Below are positions 23,646-32,805 of a stretch of 64,000 bases of DNA, in pieces. Under the pieces are notes generated by a model. That model saw only the letters and a list, made by a program, of their open reading frames with translations. It was not told where the DNA came from and did not search any database. The stretch comes from Hyphomicrobiales bacterium (lineage in GTDB: Bacteria > Pseudomonadota > Alphaproteobacteria > Rhizobiales > Rhizobiaceae). A program made the position numbers and the translations under genes. Location: NCBI GenBank assembly GCA_900465685.1, contig UEGR01000003.1, forward strand, positions 174,995-238,994, in the 5' to 3' direction. How positions within the stretch are numbered: position 1 is the stretch's first letter; each line of letters begins with the position of its first letter.

Positions 23646-24263
23646 TCAAATATCGAAAAAGACGGTTTCTTTTTCGCCCTGCAAGTGGATGTCGAAAGTA
23701 TAGATGTCACCTTCGCGCTGGCCGATCAAGGTCGGGACGCGCATGCGGTGCTCGACGCGCGCCAACACCGGATCTTCCGCATTGGCGTCGGCCTCGTCGG
23801 AGAAATACATGCGTGTGTGCAGGCCGAGATTGATGCCGCGCGCGACGATCCAGAAAAGGATATGCGGGGCCATCAGGCGTCCGTCCCGGAAGGGAACGCG
23901 ACCGGGCTTGATCGTCTCGAAGGTGAATTCGCCGGTTTCCATATGGGTTGGGCAGCGGCCCCATCCACGGAAATTGGGATCGGCCTTGCCGCCGGTTTCC
24001 GAAGGGCTGTTGTACAGTCCCGTGGCATCGGCCTGCCAGATTTCCACCAGCGCATCGCGCAGCGGCGCACCTATGCCGTCAAGAACGCGACCCTTGATGG
24101 TCACGCGCTCGCCCAGCGTCTTGTCGTTGGTTAGCGGGCTCGTTCCGAGATCTTCCGCGAAGACGCCATGGATGCCGACGAAATTCGGCGTCAATCCGAT
24201 ATGGACGTAAGGGCCCGCGGTCTGGGATGCGCTTTCCTTGAGATAACCCAGTGGCTGTACCAT
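23646..24263 (-). CDS. pcaG: protocatechuate 3,4-dioxygenase alpha subunit
   Basis: A 205-aa intradiol dioxygenase subunit. SASQTAGPYVHIGLTP at the N-terminus and RVLDGIGAPLRDALVEIWQADATG are typical of PcaG. The alpha chain has the same fold as PcaH but lacks the iron ligands. With PcaH it forms the dodecameric enzyme that opens protocatechuate to 3-carboxy-cis,cis-muconate. I start at 24263 (MVQPLGYLKE), one base from the pcaH stop. A longer frame to 24362 is out-of-frame pcaH DNA. Confidence 0.93.
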   Translation of the reverse strand: MVQPLGYLKESASQTAGPYVHIGLTPNFVGIHGVFAEDLGTSPLTNDKTLGERVTIKGRVLDGIGAPLRDALVEIWQADATGLYNSPSETGGKADPNFRGWGRCPTHMETGEFTFETIKPGRVPFRDGRLMAPHILFWIVARGINLGLHTRMYFSDEADANAEDPVLARVEHRMRVPTLIGQREGDIYTFDIHLQGEKETVFFDI

Positions 24264-24264
24264 A

Positions 24265-25005
24265 TCAGTTGCCCTCCGGACGGTTTTCAAAGAAGGTTGA
24301 GCGGCGTCCGCGCAACACAATGTCAAATTTGTAGGCCAGCATATCCATTGGCAGGGTCGCATTCATGTCGAGCGGTGCGATGAGGCGCTCGACAGCGCTT
24401 CTGTCAGGGACCGTCTTCACGATCGGGCAGCGCCAGATCAGCGGATCGCCTTCGAAATACATCTGGGTGATCAGACGCTGCGCGAAACCATGTCCGAAGA
24501 TCGAGAAGTGGATATGGGCCGGGCGCCAATCGTTGACGCCGTTCGGCCACGGATAAGCGCCCGGCTGGATCGTCTTGAACCAGTAATAGCCGTTCTCATC
24601 GGTGATGGTACGGCCAACACCGCCGAAATTCGGATCGATGGCGGCGAGATAGGTTTCTTTCTTGTGGCGGTAGCGACCACCGGCATTGGCCTGCCAGAAT
24701 TCGAGCAGCGCACCCGGAATCGGGCGATTGCTTTCGTCCAGCACGCGACCATGCACCAGAATGCGCGGGCCGACCGGCATTTCGCCGGGGCGCGCATAAT
24801 TGCGGATCAGGTCGTTATCGAGTTCGTTCAGCATGCCATGCCCGAAAACCGGGCCGGTAATCTCGCTCTTGGTGCCTTCCAGCGACAGCAGCGCGCGGGT
24901 GGGCGAACGCAGAACGGATGTTTTGTACCACGGCGTATAGGCCGGTGGATGCATGGTCAGATCGCGAGCGAAAAAGGGGCTCGTTTCCGGCGGTGTGTTT
25001 TTCAT
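24265..25005 (-). CDS. pcaH: protocatechuate 3,4-dioxygenase beta subunit
   Basis: A 246-aa catalytic subunit. The four Fe(III) ligands are in place: Tyr112 (GGRYRHK), Tyr151 (QPGAYPW), His164 and His166 (RPAHIHF), corresponding with an offset of four to Tyr108, Tyr147, His160 and His162 of the Pseudomonas enzyme. It cleaves the ring of protocatechuate between the two hydroxyl groups. The ATG overlaps the stop of pcaC by four bases. Confidence 0.95.
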   Translation of the reverse strand: MKNTPPETSPFFARDLTMHPPAYTPWYKTSVLRSPTRALLSLEGTKSEITGPVFGHGMLNELDNDLIRNYARPGEMPVGPRILVHGRVLDESNRPIPGALLEFWQANAGGRYRHKKETYLAAIDPNFGGVGRTITDENGYYWFKTIQPGAYPWPNGVNDWRPAHIHFSIFGHGFAQRLITQMYFEGDPLIWRCPIVKTVPDRSAVERLIAPLDMNATLPMDMLAYKFDIVLRGRRSTFFENRPEGN

Positions 25006-25409
25006 TTCTCGGCTTCCTCCGCTTCCATCTGTGCGTAGGTCTGTTTGGCGATCTTGAACGCGTGGTTCGATGCGGGCACGCCCGCATAAATCGCAACATG
25101 CAGCAGAGCTTCGCAGATGTCTTCCTTGGTTGCGCCGGTATTCTTCGTGGCGCGGATATGCATTGCAACTTCATCGTCCTGGCCAAGTGCGGCCAGAAGC
25201 GCAATCGTTACCATGGAACGCTCGCGCTTGGTCCACTGCGGACGCGACCAGACCGTTCCCCATGCCGTCTCGGTGATAAGCTCCTGGAACGGTGCATCAA
25301 GACCCGTGGCACCATTCGATGCCCGGTCCACATGCGCATCGCCAAGAACCGAGCGACGGACGCTCATTCCAAGCTTGTAACGCTCGGAGCGCTCGGCAGT
25401 GTCACCCAT
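25002..25409 (-). CDS. pcaC: 4-carboxymuconolactone decarboxylase
   Basis: A 135-aa member of the carboxymuconolactone decarboxylase family (MGDTAERSERYKLGMSVRRS..., with HIRATKNTGATKEDICEALLH). It decarboxylates gamma-carboxymuconolactone to beta-ketoadipate enol-lactone. The start at 25409 follows GGAGAATAACC; the longer open frame upstream is antisense or out of frame in pcaD. Not fused to PcaD, unlike the PcaL fusion in actinobacteria. Confidence 0.93.
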   Translation of the reverse strand: MGDTAERSERYKLGMSVRRSVLGDAHVDRASNGATGLDAPFQELITETAWGTVWSRPQWTKRERSMVTIALLAALGQDDEVAMHIRATKNTGATKEDICEALLHVAIYAGVPASNHAFKIAKQTYAQMEAEEAEK

Positions 25410-25428
25410 GGTTATTCTCCCTGGAAGC

Positions 25429-26226
25429 TTAATTTGAAAGGCGGGTTGAAAGAAAATCGCGCAACAGCGAGACATAGGCGTCCGGTTGTTCCACGCAGGG
25501 TATATGGCCGCTATGCGCGATTTCAGCGAAAGTCGCGCTGGGCACGAGGCTTGCCAGTTCCTTGACGAGCGCAGGCGGCGTTGCGCCATCCCGATCGCCG
25601 ACGACACATAGCACAGGCACGGAAATCGCCTTCGCTGCATCCGTGAAATCGGCATCGCGCAGGGCCGCGCAGGTGGCCGCATAGCCATCGAGCGGCTGGC
25701 GCGCGAACATGTTGCAATAGGCGCGGAAGGCATCATTGTCCGGCTTGCGGAAATCGTCGGTGAACCAGCGCGGCATGGTGCCGTCCAGAATGCTTGCCAG
25801 ACCGTTCTGCAAAATTGCGTCGATGCGGGCGTTCCACATGTCCGCAGTGCCAATCTTGTGTGCGGTGTTGGACAGGATCATGCCCGCGACGAGATCGGGG
25901 CGGGCGGCATAGACACCCTGCGCAATCAGACCGCCGACCGAAAGGCCGCACAACACCACGCGGCGGATCGACAGCTTTTCGAGAAGCGCGATCAGGTCCT
26001 GCGCCAGAAGCGCGATGGAGTAGGGGGTGTTGCCGATATCGGAAAGGCCGTGTCCGCGCTTGTCATAAACCAGCGTCGGGATGTCGTTGCCGAGCTTTGC
26101 CCGAACATCATCCCAGATGCGCATGTCGGTTCCCAGCGAATTGATGAAAACCAGAACAGGCTTTTCATCCCCGCTCCACTGCAAATCATAGTGAAGCACG
26201 ACGTCATTTACGTTGGCGAATTGCAC
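25429..26226 (-). CDS. pcaD: 3-oxoadipate enol-lactonase
   Basis: A 265-aa alpha/beta hydrolase. Ser96 lies in the nucleophile elbow GLSVGG, an acidic residue in VVGDRDGATPP and His241 in AHSGHIPC complete the triad. It hydrolyses beta-ketoadipate enol-lactone to 3-oxoadipate. The start codon is GTG (26224-26226), eight bases after GAGGAG. First gene of pcaDCHGB, divergent from pcaQ, with a PcaQ box in the promoter region. Confidence 0.92.
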   Translation of the reverse strand: MQFANVNDVVLHYDLQWSGDEKPVLVFINSLGTDMRIWDDVRAKLGNDIPTLVYDKRGHGLSDIGNTPYSIALLAQDLIALLEKLSIRRVVLCGLSVGGLIAQGVYAARPDLVAGMILSNTAHKIGTADMWNARIDAILQNGLASILDGTMPRWFTDDFRKPDNDAFRAYCNMFARQPLDGYAATCAALRDADFTDAAKAISVPVLCVVGDRDGATPPALVKELASLVPSATFAEIAHSGHIPCVEQPDAYVSLLRDFLSTRLSN

Positions 26227-26298
26227 GGCTTTCTCCTCTTGATCAGCACTGTTGCGCTTTCCAATTGGTTAAGTAAAATGATATTATCAGTCGAAATC

Positions 26299-26314
26299 AT
26301 AACTTATAGGTTAT
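26299..26314. promoter_or_regulatory. PcaQ operator
   Basis: ATAACT-TATA-GGTTAT differs by two bases from the PcaQ site described in Sinorhizobium meliloti (ATAACC-N4-GGTTAA as I recall it). It is in the 96-bp gap between the divergent pcaD and pcaQ start codons and is therefore well placed to serve both. Confidence 0.7.
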
Positions 26315-26322
26315 CTAATCAC

Positions 26323-27279
26323 GTGATCGGGAACAGGATCAAGTTTCGCCATCTGCACACCTTCGTTGAAGTGGCGCGGCAGAAGAGCGTGGTCAAGGCG
26401 TCTGAGATTTTGAATATCAGCCAGCCCGCCGTCACCAAAACAATCCGTGAGCTGGAGGATGTGCTGGGCGTTCCGGTTCTGGAGCGTGACGGTCGCGGTA
26501 TTCGCCTGACGCGTTTCGGGGAGGTGTTTCTGCGCCATGCGGGAACGGCGTTGACGGCCTTGCGGCAGGGGCTCGATTCCGTCTCGCACGAGCTGGACGG
26601 TTCCGGCCCGCCGATCCGTATCGGCGCTCTGCCGACCGTTTCCACGCGCATCATGCCAAAAGCCATGAGCCTGTTTCTGGCGGAAAAGGCGGGCAGTCGT
26701 GTGAAGATCGTCACGGGCGAGAATGCGGTTCTGCTGGAGCAATTGCGCGTTGGCGATCTCGATCTGGTTGTCGGGCGTCTGGCCGCGCCGGAAAAGATGA
26801 CCGGCTTTTCCTTCGAGCATCTTTATTCCGAACAAGTGCGGTTTCTGGTCCGGGCAGGGCATCCGCTCACTGACGGGCGACCTGTCTTCGATCATCTGGC
26901 GGATTATCCGGTGCTGATGCCGACGCAGAATTCGATCATCCGCCCCTTTGTGGAACGACTGCTGATCGCCAACGGCATCGGCGCGCTGCCCATTCAGGTG
27001 GAAACTGTTTCGGATGCTTTCGGGCGCGCTTTTGTTCGTGACAGCGACGCGATCTGGATCATTTCCGAAGGTGTCGTCGCGCGCGATGTGGCCGAAGGCA
27101 AACTGGTCATGTTGCCGATCGATACCAGCGAAACTGTCGGCCCGGTGGGCCTGACAATGCGGACGGACACGGTCAGTTCGGGATCGCTGCAAATGCTCAT
27201 CCAGATATTGCGCGACGTTTCCGGCGCTTCGCTGTCCCGCTCAGTCTCCGGTGCCGGCACAGGCGGAACGTCGCTTTGA
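26323..27279 (+). CDS. pcaQ: LysR-family activator of the pca operon
   Basis: A 318-aa LysR regulator with an N-terminal winged helix (NRIKFRHLHTFVEVARQKSVVKAS, LNISQPAVTKTIRELE) and a C-terminal effector domain. PcaQ in rhizobia activates pcaDCHGB in response to beta-carboxymuconate. I propose the GTG at 26323 (VIGNRIKFRHLHTF), which matches the length of known PcaQ proteins; an in-frame ATG about 45 bases upstream would put the operator inside the gene. Confidence 0.88.
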   Translation: MIGNRIKFRHLHTFVEVARQKSVVKASEILNISQPAVTKTIRELEDVLGVPVLERDGRGIRLTRFGEVFLRHAGTALTALRQGLDSVSHELDGSGPPIRIGALPTVSTRIMPKAMSLFLAEKAGSRVKIVTGENAVLLEQLRVGDLDLVVGRLAAPEKMTGFSFEHLYSEQVRFLVRAGHPLTDGRPVFDHLADYPVLMPTQNSIIRPFVERLLIANGIGALPIQVETVSDAFGRAFVRDSDAIWIISEGVVARDVAEGKLVMLPIDTSETVGPVGLTMRTDTVSSGSLQMLIQILRDVSGASLSRSVSGAGTGGTSL

Positions 27280-27284
27280 TACTG

Positions 27285-28049
27285 TTAGTGATGCAATAGC
27301 TCGCCCAGAAATTTGCGCGTGCGTTCCTGTTTCGGATTGGCGAAGAATTCGTCCGGAGAAGCCTGTTCGATAATCGCGCCTTCCGCCATGAAGATCACGC
27401 GGTCGGCCACCTGCCGTGCAAAGCCCATTTCATGGGTAACGCAGATCATCGTCATGCCTTCGTCCGCAAGGCTGACCATGGTGTCGAGCACTTCCTTGAC
27501 CATCTCCGGGTCGAGCGCGGAGGTCGGTTCGTCGAAGAGCATGACCTTCGGCTTCATGCACAGCGCGCGGGCGATGGCGACGCGCTGCTGCTGACCGCCT
27601 GAAAGCTGCGACGGAAATTTGTCGGCCTGCTCCAGAATTTTCACGCGGTTCAAAAGCGTTTTAGCGCTCTTTTCCGCGTCTGCCTTGCTGGTCTTAAGCG
27701 AGCGCATCGGCGCGAGCATACAGTTTTGCAGCACGGTGAGATGCGGGAAGAGATTGAACTGCTGGAACACCATGCCAACCTCACGACGCACCGCATCGAT
27801 GGATTTGCCCGCATGGCCGAGCAGAATGCCGCCGACATGGATTTCGCCCTTCTGGTAGGTTTCCAGATGATTGATGCACCGAATGAGCGTCGATTTTCCG
27901 CTGCCGGACGGTCCGCAAAGAACGATCTTTTCTCCCTTGCGTACATCCAGATTGATGTCGTGCAAGGCTTGAAAATTGCCGTACCATTTTTCGACATTCT
28001 GCAAGCGGATCATCGCATCGGAGTTCTCGGCAGAGGGCTGGTGGATCAT
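27285..28049 (-). CDS. polar amino-acid-type ABC transporter ATP-binding protein
   Basis: A 254-aa ATPase of the GlnQ/HisP subgroup: Walker [11 protein letters not shown]-loop [16 protein letters not shown], signature [15 protein letters not shown], Walker [16 protein letters not shown], and [15 protein letters not shown]. Start at 28049, behind GGAGTGACCCG. It belongs with two HisM-type permeases and a binding protein (30152-30982). The set lies between pca genes and aroQ, so the substrate may be an aromatic or hydroaromatic acid rather than an amino acid. Confidence 0.85.
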   Translation of the reverse strand: MIHQPSAENSDAMIRLQNVEKWYGNFQALHDINLDVRKGEKIVLCGPSGSGKSTLIRCINHLETYQKGEIHVGGILLGHAGKSIDAVRREVGMVFQQFNLFPHLTVLQNCMLAPMRSLKTSKADAEKSAKTLLNRVKILEQADKFPSQLSGGQQQRVAIARALCMKPKVMLFDEPTSALDPEMVKEVLDTMVSLADEGMTMICVTHEMGFARQVADRVIFMAEGAIIEQASPDEFFANPKQERTRKFLGELLHH

Positions 28050-28077
28050 CGGGTCACTCCGGGCAGTGTCGTGGTGG

Positions 28078-28719
28078 TCAGCGGCTCGACGCGGCAAATT
28101 TGCGTTCAAGATGCGCACCGAAGATTGTCAGCGGGCAGCACATCAGGAAATAGAGCGCGCCAACAATGCCGAAGACGGTGAGCGGTTCGAAAATCTGGTT
28201 CGAAATGATGTTTCCGGCCCGTGTCAGCTCGGTAAAGCCGACGATGGAGGCAAGCGAGGTTCCCTTGATCAGCTGCACCAGAAAGCCGATGGTGGCAGGC
28301 AGCGAAATGCGGATCGCCTGCGGCAGGATCACGTCCTTCATGCGCCAGAAATAGCGAAGGCTGAGCGCTTTCGCAGCTTCTGTCTGGCCCTTGGGCACCG
28401 CTTCAATGGACCCGCGCCAGATTTCGCCCAGATAGGCGCTGGCATGCAGTGTCAGGCCAATCGCAACGGCAAGCCATGCATCGAGTTTCAGCCCGATGAG
28501 CGCAAGGCCGTAATAGACCACAAAGAGCTGCATCAAAAGCGGTGTTCCCTGAAAGACCGCGATATAGGTTGCCGTCATCCGTTCCAGTGCTGGAATGCCC
28601 GAAGTGCGCAGCAAGGCAATGCCGAGACCTGCGGTGCAACCGCAGACAAAGCCAACAGCCGAGAGCACTACCGTCCACTTCAATCCGATCAGCAGGAAGA
28701 CAAATTCATCGTGACCCAT
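28078..28719 (-). CDS. amino-acid-type ABC transporter permease (HisMQ-like), first
   Basis: A 213-aa protein with about five membrane helices. It contains [16 protein letters not shown] and the EAA loop [27 protein letters not shown], typical of HisQ/GlnP permeases. It pairs with the permease upstream, 10 bases away, and is followed by the ATPase after 28 bases, forming the inner-membrane heterodimer of the importer. Confidence 0.85.
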   Translation of the reverse strand: MGHDEFVFLLIGLKWTVVLSAVGFVCGCTAGLGIALLRTSGIPALERMTATYIAVFQGTPLLMQLFVVYYGLALIGLKLDAWLAVAIGLTLHASAYLGEIWRGSIEAVPKGQTEAAKALSLRYFWRMKDVILPQAIRISLPATIGFLVQLIKGTSLASIVGFTELTRAGNIISNQIFEPLTVFGIVGALYFLMCCPLTIFGAHLERKFAASSR

Positions 28720-28729
28720 GGGAAAACTC

Positions 28730-29398
28730 CTACTTGACCGGATAGGCGAAATAGCGCGCCGAGATGAAGGAGAAGAGGCGCATCATGACCCAGGAAATCA
28801 CCAGATAGAACGCCGTGACGGTAAAATAGACCTCGAAGCTGCGGAAGCTGTCGGATTCGATGCGCTGGGCAACTGAAGTCAGTTCATAGGCCGAGATTGC
28901 CGAGGCAATGCTGGTTGTCAGCGTCAACAGGATGAACTGGCTTGTCAGCGACGGGAAAATCGCCCGCAAGGCCGGTTTCAGCACGATCAGCCGGAAGACC
29001 TGTGCCTTATGCAGGCCAAGCGCGATGCCAGCCTCGATCTGGCCCTTTGGAATGGATTGAACGCCGCCGCGAATGATCTCGATGGCATAGGCTCCGCCAT
29101 TGATGCCCAGCGCGATGATAGCGGTTGGCGTCGGGTCGAGCCGGACACCGGCAAGCGGCAATGCGAAATAGATGAAGAAGATCTGGACGAGAAATGGCGT
29201 GTTGCGGATGAGTTCGACAAAGCCGATGACCAGCCAGCGCAGAAACCAGAAGCGTGAGCCGCGCAGCAGTACACCGCCAATGCCGATGACGATTGCCAGC
29301 AACATGCCGAATATGGCCATGGTAAAGGTTCCCAAACAGGCAAGCAGCAGGTTGGGGAGGCCATCGATGACCGGCGTGAAATCCAGAGTATAATTCAT
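28730..29398 (-). CDS. amino-acid-type ABC transporter permease (HisMQ-like), second
   Basis: A 222-aa protein starting MNYTLDFTPVIDGLPN, with about five membrane helices, RNTPFLVQIFFIYFALP and the EAA loop AYAIEIIRGGVQSIPKGQIEAGIALGL. I start at the ATG at 29398; the preceding 10 codons of open frame contain no good site. It lies between aroQ and the second permease and should be co-transcribed with both. Confidence 0.85.
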   Translation of the reverse strand: MNYTLDFTPVIDGLPNLLLACLGTFTMAIFGMLLAIVIGIGGVLLRGSRFWFLRWLVIGFVELIRNTPFLVQIFFIYFALPLAGVRLDPTPTAIIALGINGGAYAIEIIRGGVQSIPKGQIEAGIALGLHKAQVFRLIVLKPALRAIFPSLTSQFILLTLTTSIASAISAYELTSVAQRIESDSFRSFEVYFTVTAFYLVISWVMMRLFSFISARYFAYPVK

Positions 29399-29515
29399 CG
29401 TTCGCTCTGTCTGTTTGCTCTTGAACAACAGGCCTTGAGCCTTGGGCGACGTCGTCTTTCTGGTCGCCGTTGTTCTCTTTGCTCCAATTGACCGATGCGG
29501 CCAGATGTCTGTCGG

Positions 29516-29959
29516 TCAGTCTTTGTCGACCATCTTTGCCATGGCTTGCACGGCCAGCTCATAACCATTTGCGCCGAAGCCAATCAGGATGCCGGTTGCG
29601 ACGCGTGAAATAAGTGAATTGTGGTAGATGCTCTCGCGGGCATGGACGTTCGAAATATGCAACTCGATCTTCGGGCCGTCGAACATCTTCAAGGCGTCAA
29701 GCAAGGCGACTGAAGTAAATGTATAGCCCGCCGGATTGACGATGATACCGCAAGCTTGCTTGCGCGCCTGATGCACGCTTTCCACCAGTTCTCCCTCAAA
29801 ATTGGTCTGGCGAAAATCCACCGTAAAACCAAGTGTCTCGGCCACTTGCGTCGCGCGGTCGCGAATATCGGCAAGCGTCGTGGTGCCATAGACTGTCGGC
29901 TCGCGCTCGCCGAGCAGATTGAGATTGGGGCCGTTCAAAATAAAGATGGTTCTGGACAT
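29516..29959 (-). CDS. aroQ: type II 3-dehydroquinate dehydratase
   Basis: A 147-aa protein with the type II dehydroquinase pattern: NGPNLNLLGERE at the N-terminus, Tyr24 in VYGT, NPAGYTFTSVAL, and His in HISNVHARES. It interconverts 3-dehydroquinate and 3-dehydroshikimate. Because it is embedded in a pca/transporter locus, a catabolic role for quinate or shikimate (through dehydroshikimate to protocatechuate) is as likely as biosynthesis. A dehydroshikimate dehydratase is not present in this window. Confidence 0.93.
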   Translation of the reverse strand: MSRTIFILNGPNLNLLGEREPTVYGTTTLADIRDRATQVAETLGFTVDFRQTNFEGELVESVHQARKQACGIIVNPAGYTFTSVALLDALKMFDGPKIELHISNVHARESIYHNSLISRVATGILIGFGANGYELAVQAMAKMVDKD

Positions 29960-30071
29960 GGTGCTTCCCGAAACGGCGGGTGGGCCGTTTTACGACATGA
30001 GGAAACGGTTGCAGACGCTGGCGTTTGTTAATCGGAAAAGCGCCCCCCGGAGCCTCCCCAATTCTCGTTTT

Positions 30072-30115
30072 ATGCACTTGAACGCAAAGCGACTTCGCGC
30101 TTTTGCCGAAAATGC
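30072..30115. repeat. Rhizobiales-type palindromic repeat, degenerate copy
   Basis: TGCACTTGAACGCAAAGCGA... AAAATGCT aligns with the copy at 18645-18690 (GCATTTCCGGACGCAAAATC ... GGAAATGC); the central CTTCGC-CTTTTGC is shared. It lies between the binding protein and aroQ. The outer stem is imperfect. Confidence 0.5.
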
Positions 30116-30151
30116 TGTTAGCCAGCGTCTGCAATCAGGATCGCTGAATTA

Positions 30152-30982
30152 TCAGTTCGCCGTGAAGGAAACGCCTTCAAGCTTTTCCGGGAATTCCGGA
30201 ACAGGCACTTTCATCCACTTATCGTAGATTTTCTTCAGCTCGCCATTGTCCTTGATCTTGTCGATGAAGGTGTTGATCGAAGCGTTGAGTTCCTTTTCGC
30301 CCAGACGCGTGCAAGCGCCGTTATAGAGCTTCTGGAATTCCAGCTTGTTTTCGAACTCACCCGGACGGGCCTTTTCGACGCGGTCCATATAGAAGATGTT
30401 GCCGCCAAGCGCCTGCACCTGACCGGACGCCAGAGCCTGTACGCTCGGCGCATCGCCGTCATAACGACGGATGGTGGCGCTGGATGGCGCATTCTTGGTA
30501 ACCTGCGTGTCCTGTGCAGCGCCTTTGGCAACGCCAATGGTGAGATTGGCCATGTCGTCATTGGTTTTGATCGACATGGATTTCGGGCCGATCAGTACGA
30601 TGGCATTCGCTACATAAGGCTTGCTGAACTGAACGGCCTTGGCGCGCTCCGGCAGCATGGCCATGGTCGCGAACAGCACGTCAACGCGTCCCGTGGTCAG
30701 CGCGGGAATGCGGTTGTTCACTTCAAGCGGTACGAATTCGACCGGCACGCCGAGTTCTTTGCCGAACAGATTGGCGATATCGGCGTCGAGACCATCCTGC
30801 TGGCCTGCGCTCGTCACAAAACCCCATGGCGGGTTGTCGCCCTGAATGCCGACGATGAGCTTGCCGCGCGCTTTGATTTCCTCTGGCGTAATGGCGGCTG
30901 CGGGCTTGGCGAGCCCAACGGCTGCCACCAGCGCTGCCGCGCCCAGCATCATGTGACGACGTGTCAGCATAGACTTAAACAT
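30152..30982 (-). CDS. ABC transporter substrate-binding protein, family 3 (amino-acid type)
   Basis: A 276-aa periplasmic protein. The N-terminus has a Tat-like twin-arginine (MLTRRHMMLGAAALVAAVGLA) before the cleavage site (KPAAA-IT). The mature chain has GKLIVGIQGDNPPWGF, LDADIANLFGKELG and RVDVLFATM, the family 3 solute-binding pattern. It heads the operon for the two permeases and ATPase, with aroQ in the middle. Ligand not determined. Confidence 0.87.
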   Translation of the reverse strand: MFKSMLTRRHMMLGAAALVAAVGLAKPAAAITPEEIKARGKLIVGIQGDNPPWGFVTSAGQQDGLDADIANLFGKELGVPVEFVPLEVNNRIPALTTGRVDVLFATMAMLPERAKAVQFSKPYVANAIVLIGPKSMSIKTNDDMANLTIGVAKGAAQDTQVTKNAPSSATIRRYDGDAPSVQALASGQVQALGGNIFYMDRVEKARPGEFENKLEFQKLYNGACTRLGEKELNASINTFIDKIKDNGELKKIYDKWMKVPVPEFPEKLEGVSFTAN

Positions 30983-31174
30983 TCGTTCCTCCTCCCAAAA
31001 ACTGGCGCTCTATCGATCCTCTCCCGTGGATCAGATGGCCGTATGATTATATGTTTGGCAGATGATGCTTGGCAAATCAACCGAGTTTATCCAAATCATA
31101 TGAGATTTTGAATTTTACATAAAACGGATTTTCCCGCCCGCCGCTAGAGCGGGCGTGATTGGGCAGATGACCGA

Positions 31175-31849
31175 TCAGGCAATACGTCCGCTTTTGAGAA
31201 TATGCTCCACGCCGCTCTGGATATGGCGGCGTATGACGGCTTGAGCGCCTTCGACGTCCCGCGCAACGGCCAGTTCAAACAGCAATTTGTGGTCGTCCAC
31301 AACAGGGCGTCCGCGAAATGTCTGTGCCAGCATGTGATAGCGCAGAAAGCGGTCGAACACCGAGGATAGCGCCGTCAGCAGCGTTTCCGAATCGCATGCC
31401 GACACAATGGCTTGATGAAATTCCCAGTCGTAACGAACCCAGTCGATGGTGCGCGAAGCATCGCCCGCAAGCAGAACCCTTTCCGCCGCCGCGAGCTTAT
31501 GATGGGCAGCAACGATACGCCCTTCCCATTCAAGGTCGCCAGATGCAAAGGAAAGCGCGATGGCATGGGTTTCGAGAACTCCGCGCAGATCGGCCAGTTC
31601 CTCCAGCTCCTTGCGGGAGGCGGGGCTGACTTCGAAGCCGCGCTGCCCCTCGGCCACGACGAGATTTTCCGTCGTCAGGCGGTTGAGGATTTCGCGCAGT
31701 GACGAAACGCTGATCGAATAGCGCTCCTTCGCCTGTTCAAGCTTGATCTTGGCTCGTGGCGGCAATGTTCCGGAAATGATGTCCTTGCGGATCTGCCGGA
31801 AAACCACATCGCTGACGGTTTCGGTGGATGCACTGTCTTCCCGCAGCAT
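31175..31849 (-). CDS. GntR-family regulator with FCD domain (first of tandem pair)
   Basis: A 224-aa protein: winged helix at residues 12-75 (VFRQIRKDIISGTLPP, SVSSLREILNRLTTENLV, GFEVSP), then an FCD ligand-binding domain (WVRYDWEFHQAIVSACDS with the metal Asp/His). It is clearly related to the protein encoded at 31907-32575, with shared motifs such as LREILNRL, EGQRGFEV and WEFHQA. It is placed upstream of the transporter operon and may control it. Confidence 0.85.
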   Translation of the reverse strand: MLREDSASTETVSDVVFRQIRKDIISGTLPPRAKIKLEQAKERYSISVSSLREILNRLTTENLVVAEGQRGFEVSPASRKELEELADLRGVLETHAIALSFASGDLEWEGRIVAAHHKLAAAERVLLAGDASRTIDWVRYDWEFHQAIVSACDSETLLTALSSVFDRFLRYHMLAQTFRGRPVVDDHKLLFELAVARDVEGAQAVIRRHIQSGVEHILKSGRIA

Positions 31850-31906
31850 GGTGTTTCCTTTTGCGTGGCGGTCACGTTCAATAACGATAGCGGGAAGGGC
31901 AGCCGA

Positions 31907-32575
31907 TCAGGGCAGCGTGCCCCCGGCCAGCGCATGTTGGACGCCGCCATCTATATGTTTGATAAGAATGGCTTTTGCTTCGGTCGCATTGCGCGCCAGT
32001 GCCGCATCGAGCAACTGCTTGTGTTCCTTTTCCGCGACGTCGCCACGATAGGACAGCGCAACCATCTGATAGCGCAGATATTTATCGAAGACGGTGGCAT
32101 GGGTTTCCATTAACAGCCGGGAACCACAGGCTGAAATCAGCGCCTGATGAAACTCCCAGTCATAGCGCTTCCACTCTTCCGCTCGGCTGGCATCACCTGA
32201 CGCCATGATCTGCTCCATCCGTGCCAGCTTGTAGTGCGACGAGACCAGTTGCGCCTCCCAATCCATGCCGCCGAAGGCGAAGGACTGTTCTAGCGCGTGG
32301 GTTTCCAGCAGCAGGCGCAATGCGGCGATTTCCTTGAGATCGGCATCCGACATGGGGGCGACTTCGAAACCGCGCTGACCCTCGGCGACGACAAAGCCCT
32401 CCGACGACAGACGGTTGAGAATTTCACGCAGTGTGCTGACGCTGGTGTCGTAGGAATCCTTCAGGCTTTCCAGCCGTAACCGTTGTGCAGGCGCCAGTCG
32501 CCCGAAGATAATATCGGTGCGAATGCGGCGATAGCAGCTTTCAGCGATGGACTCATTGGAAGATTCGTAACGCAT
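31907..32575 (-). CDS. GntR-family regulator with FCD domain (second of tandem pair)
   Basis: A 222-aa GntR/FCD protein (CYRRIRTDIIFGRLAP, SVSTLREILNRLSSEGFV, GFEVAP; WKRYDWEFHQALISACGS). The same domain order and many identical stretches as the neighbour at 31175-31849 show a tandem duplication with divergence. The genes are 57 bases apart and probably form one transcript. Divergent to the Gfo/Idh/MocA gene at 32806, which it may also regulate. Confidence 0.85.
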   Translation of the reverse strand: MRYESSNESIAESCYRRIRTDIIFGRLAPAQRLRLESLKDSYDTSVSTLREILNRLSSEGFVVAEGQRGFEVAPMSDADLKEIAALRLLLETHALEQSFAFGGMDWEAQLVSSHYKLARMEQIMASGDASRAEEWKRYDWEFHQALISACGSRLLMETHATVFDKYLRYQMVALSYRGDVAEKEHKQLLDAALARNATEAKAILIKHIDGGVQHALAGGTLP

Positions 32576-32805
32576 TAGGAGATATCTCAGATATTCGACA
32601 CTTTATCATACATGTCTCGCGTTCCTGTTACAATGTGATATCCTGACTTGCAGCAGGGTTTGAGACTTTCTCGGATGATCTGTGGATCGTCCCTGATCGT
32701 GAGTGCTGCCGAAATATCCTGGGGAGGAACAATGACGGACAGATCATTTGATAAATCGCGCGGTTTGAAGATCACACGTCTGCTTGGTCGAGAGAGTGTG
32801 TGCTG

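Noticed and set aside
31020..31110. Inverted pair ATATG-TTTGG / CCAAATCATAT before the GntR-controlled binding-protein gene
   Set aside because: The match needs a two-base gap and lies in AT-rich DNA; too weak to call an operator.
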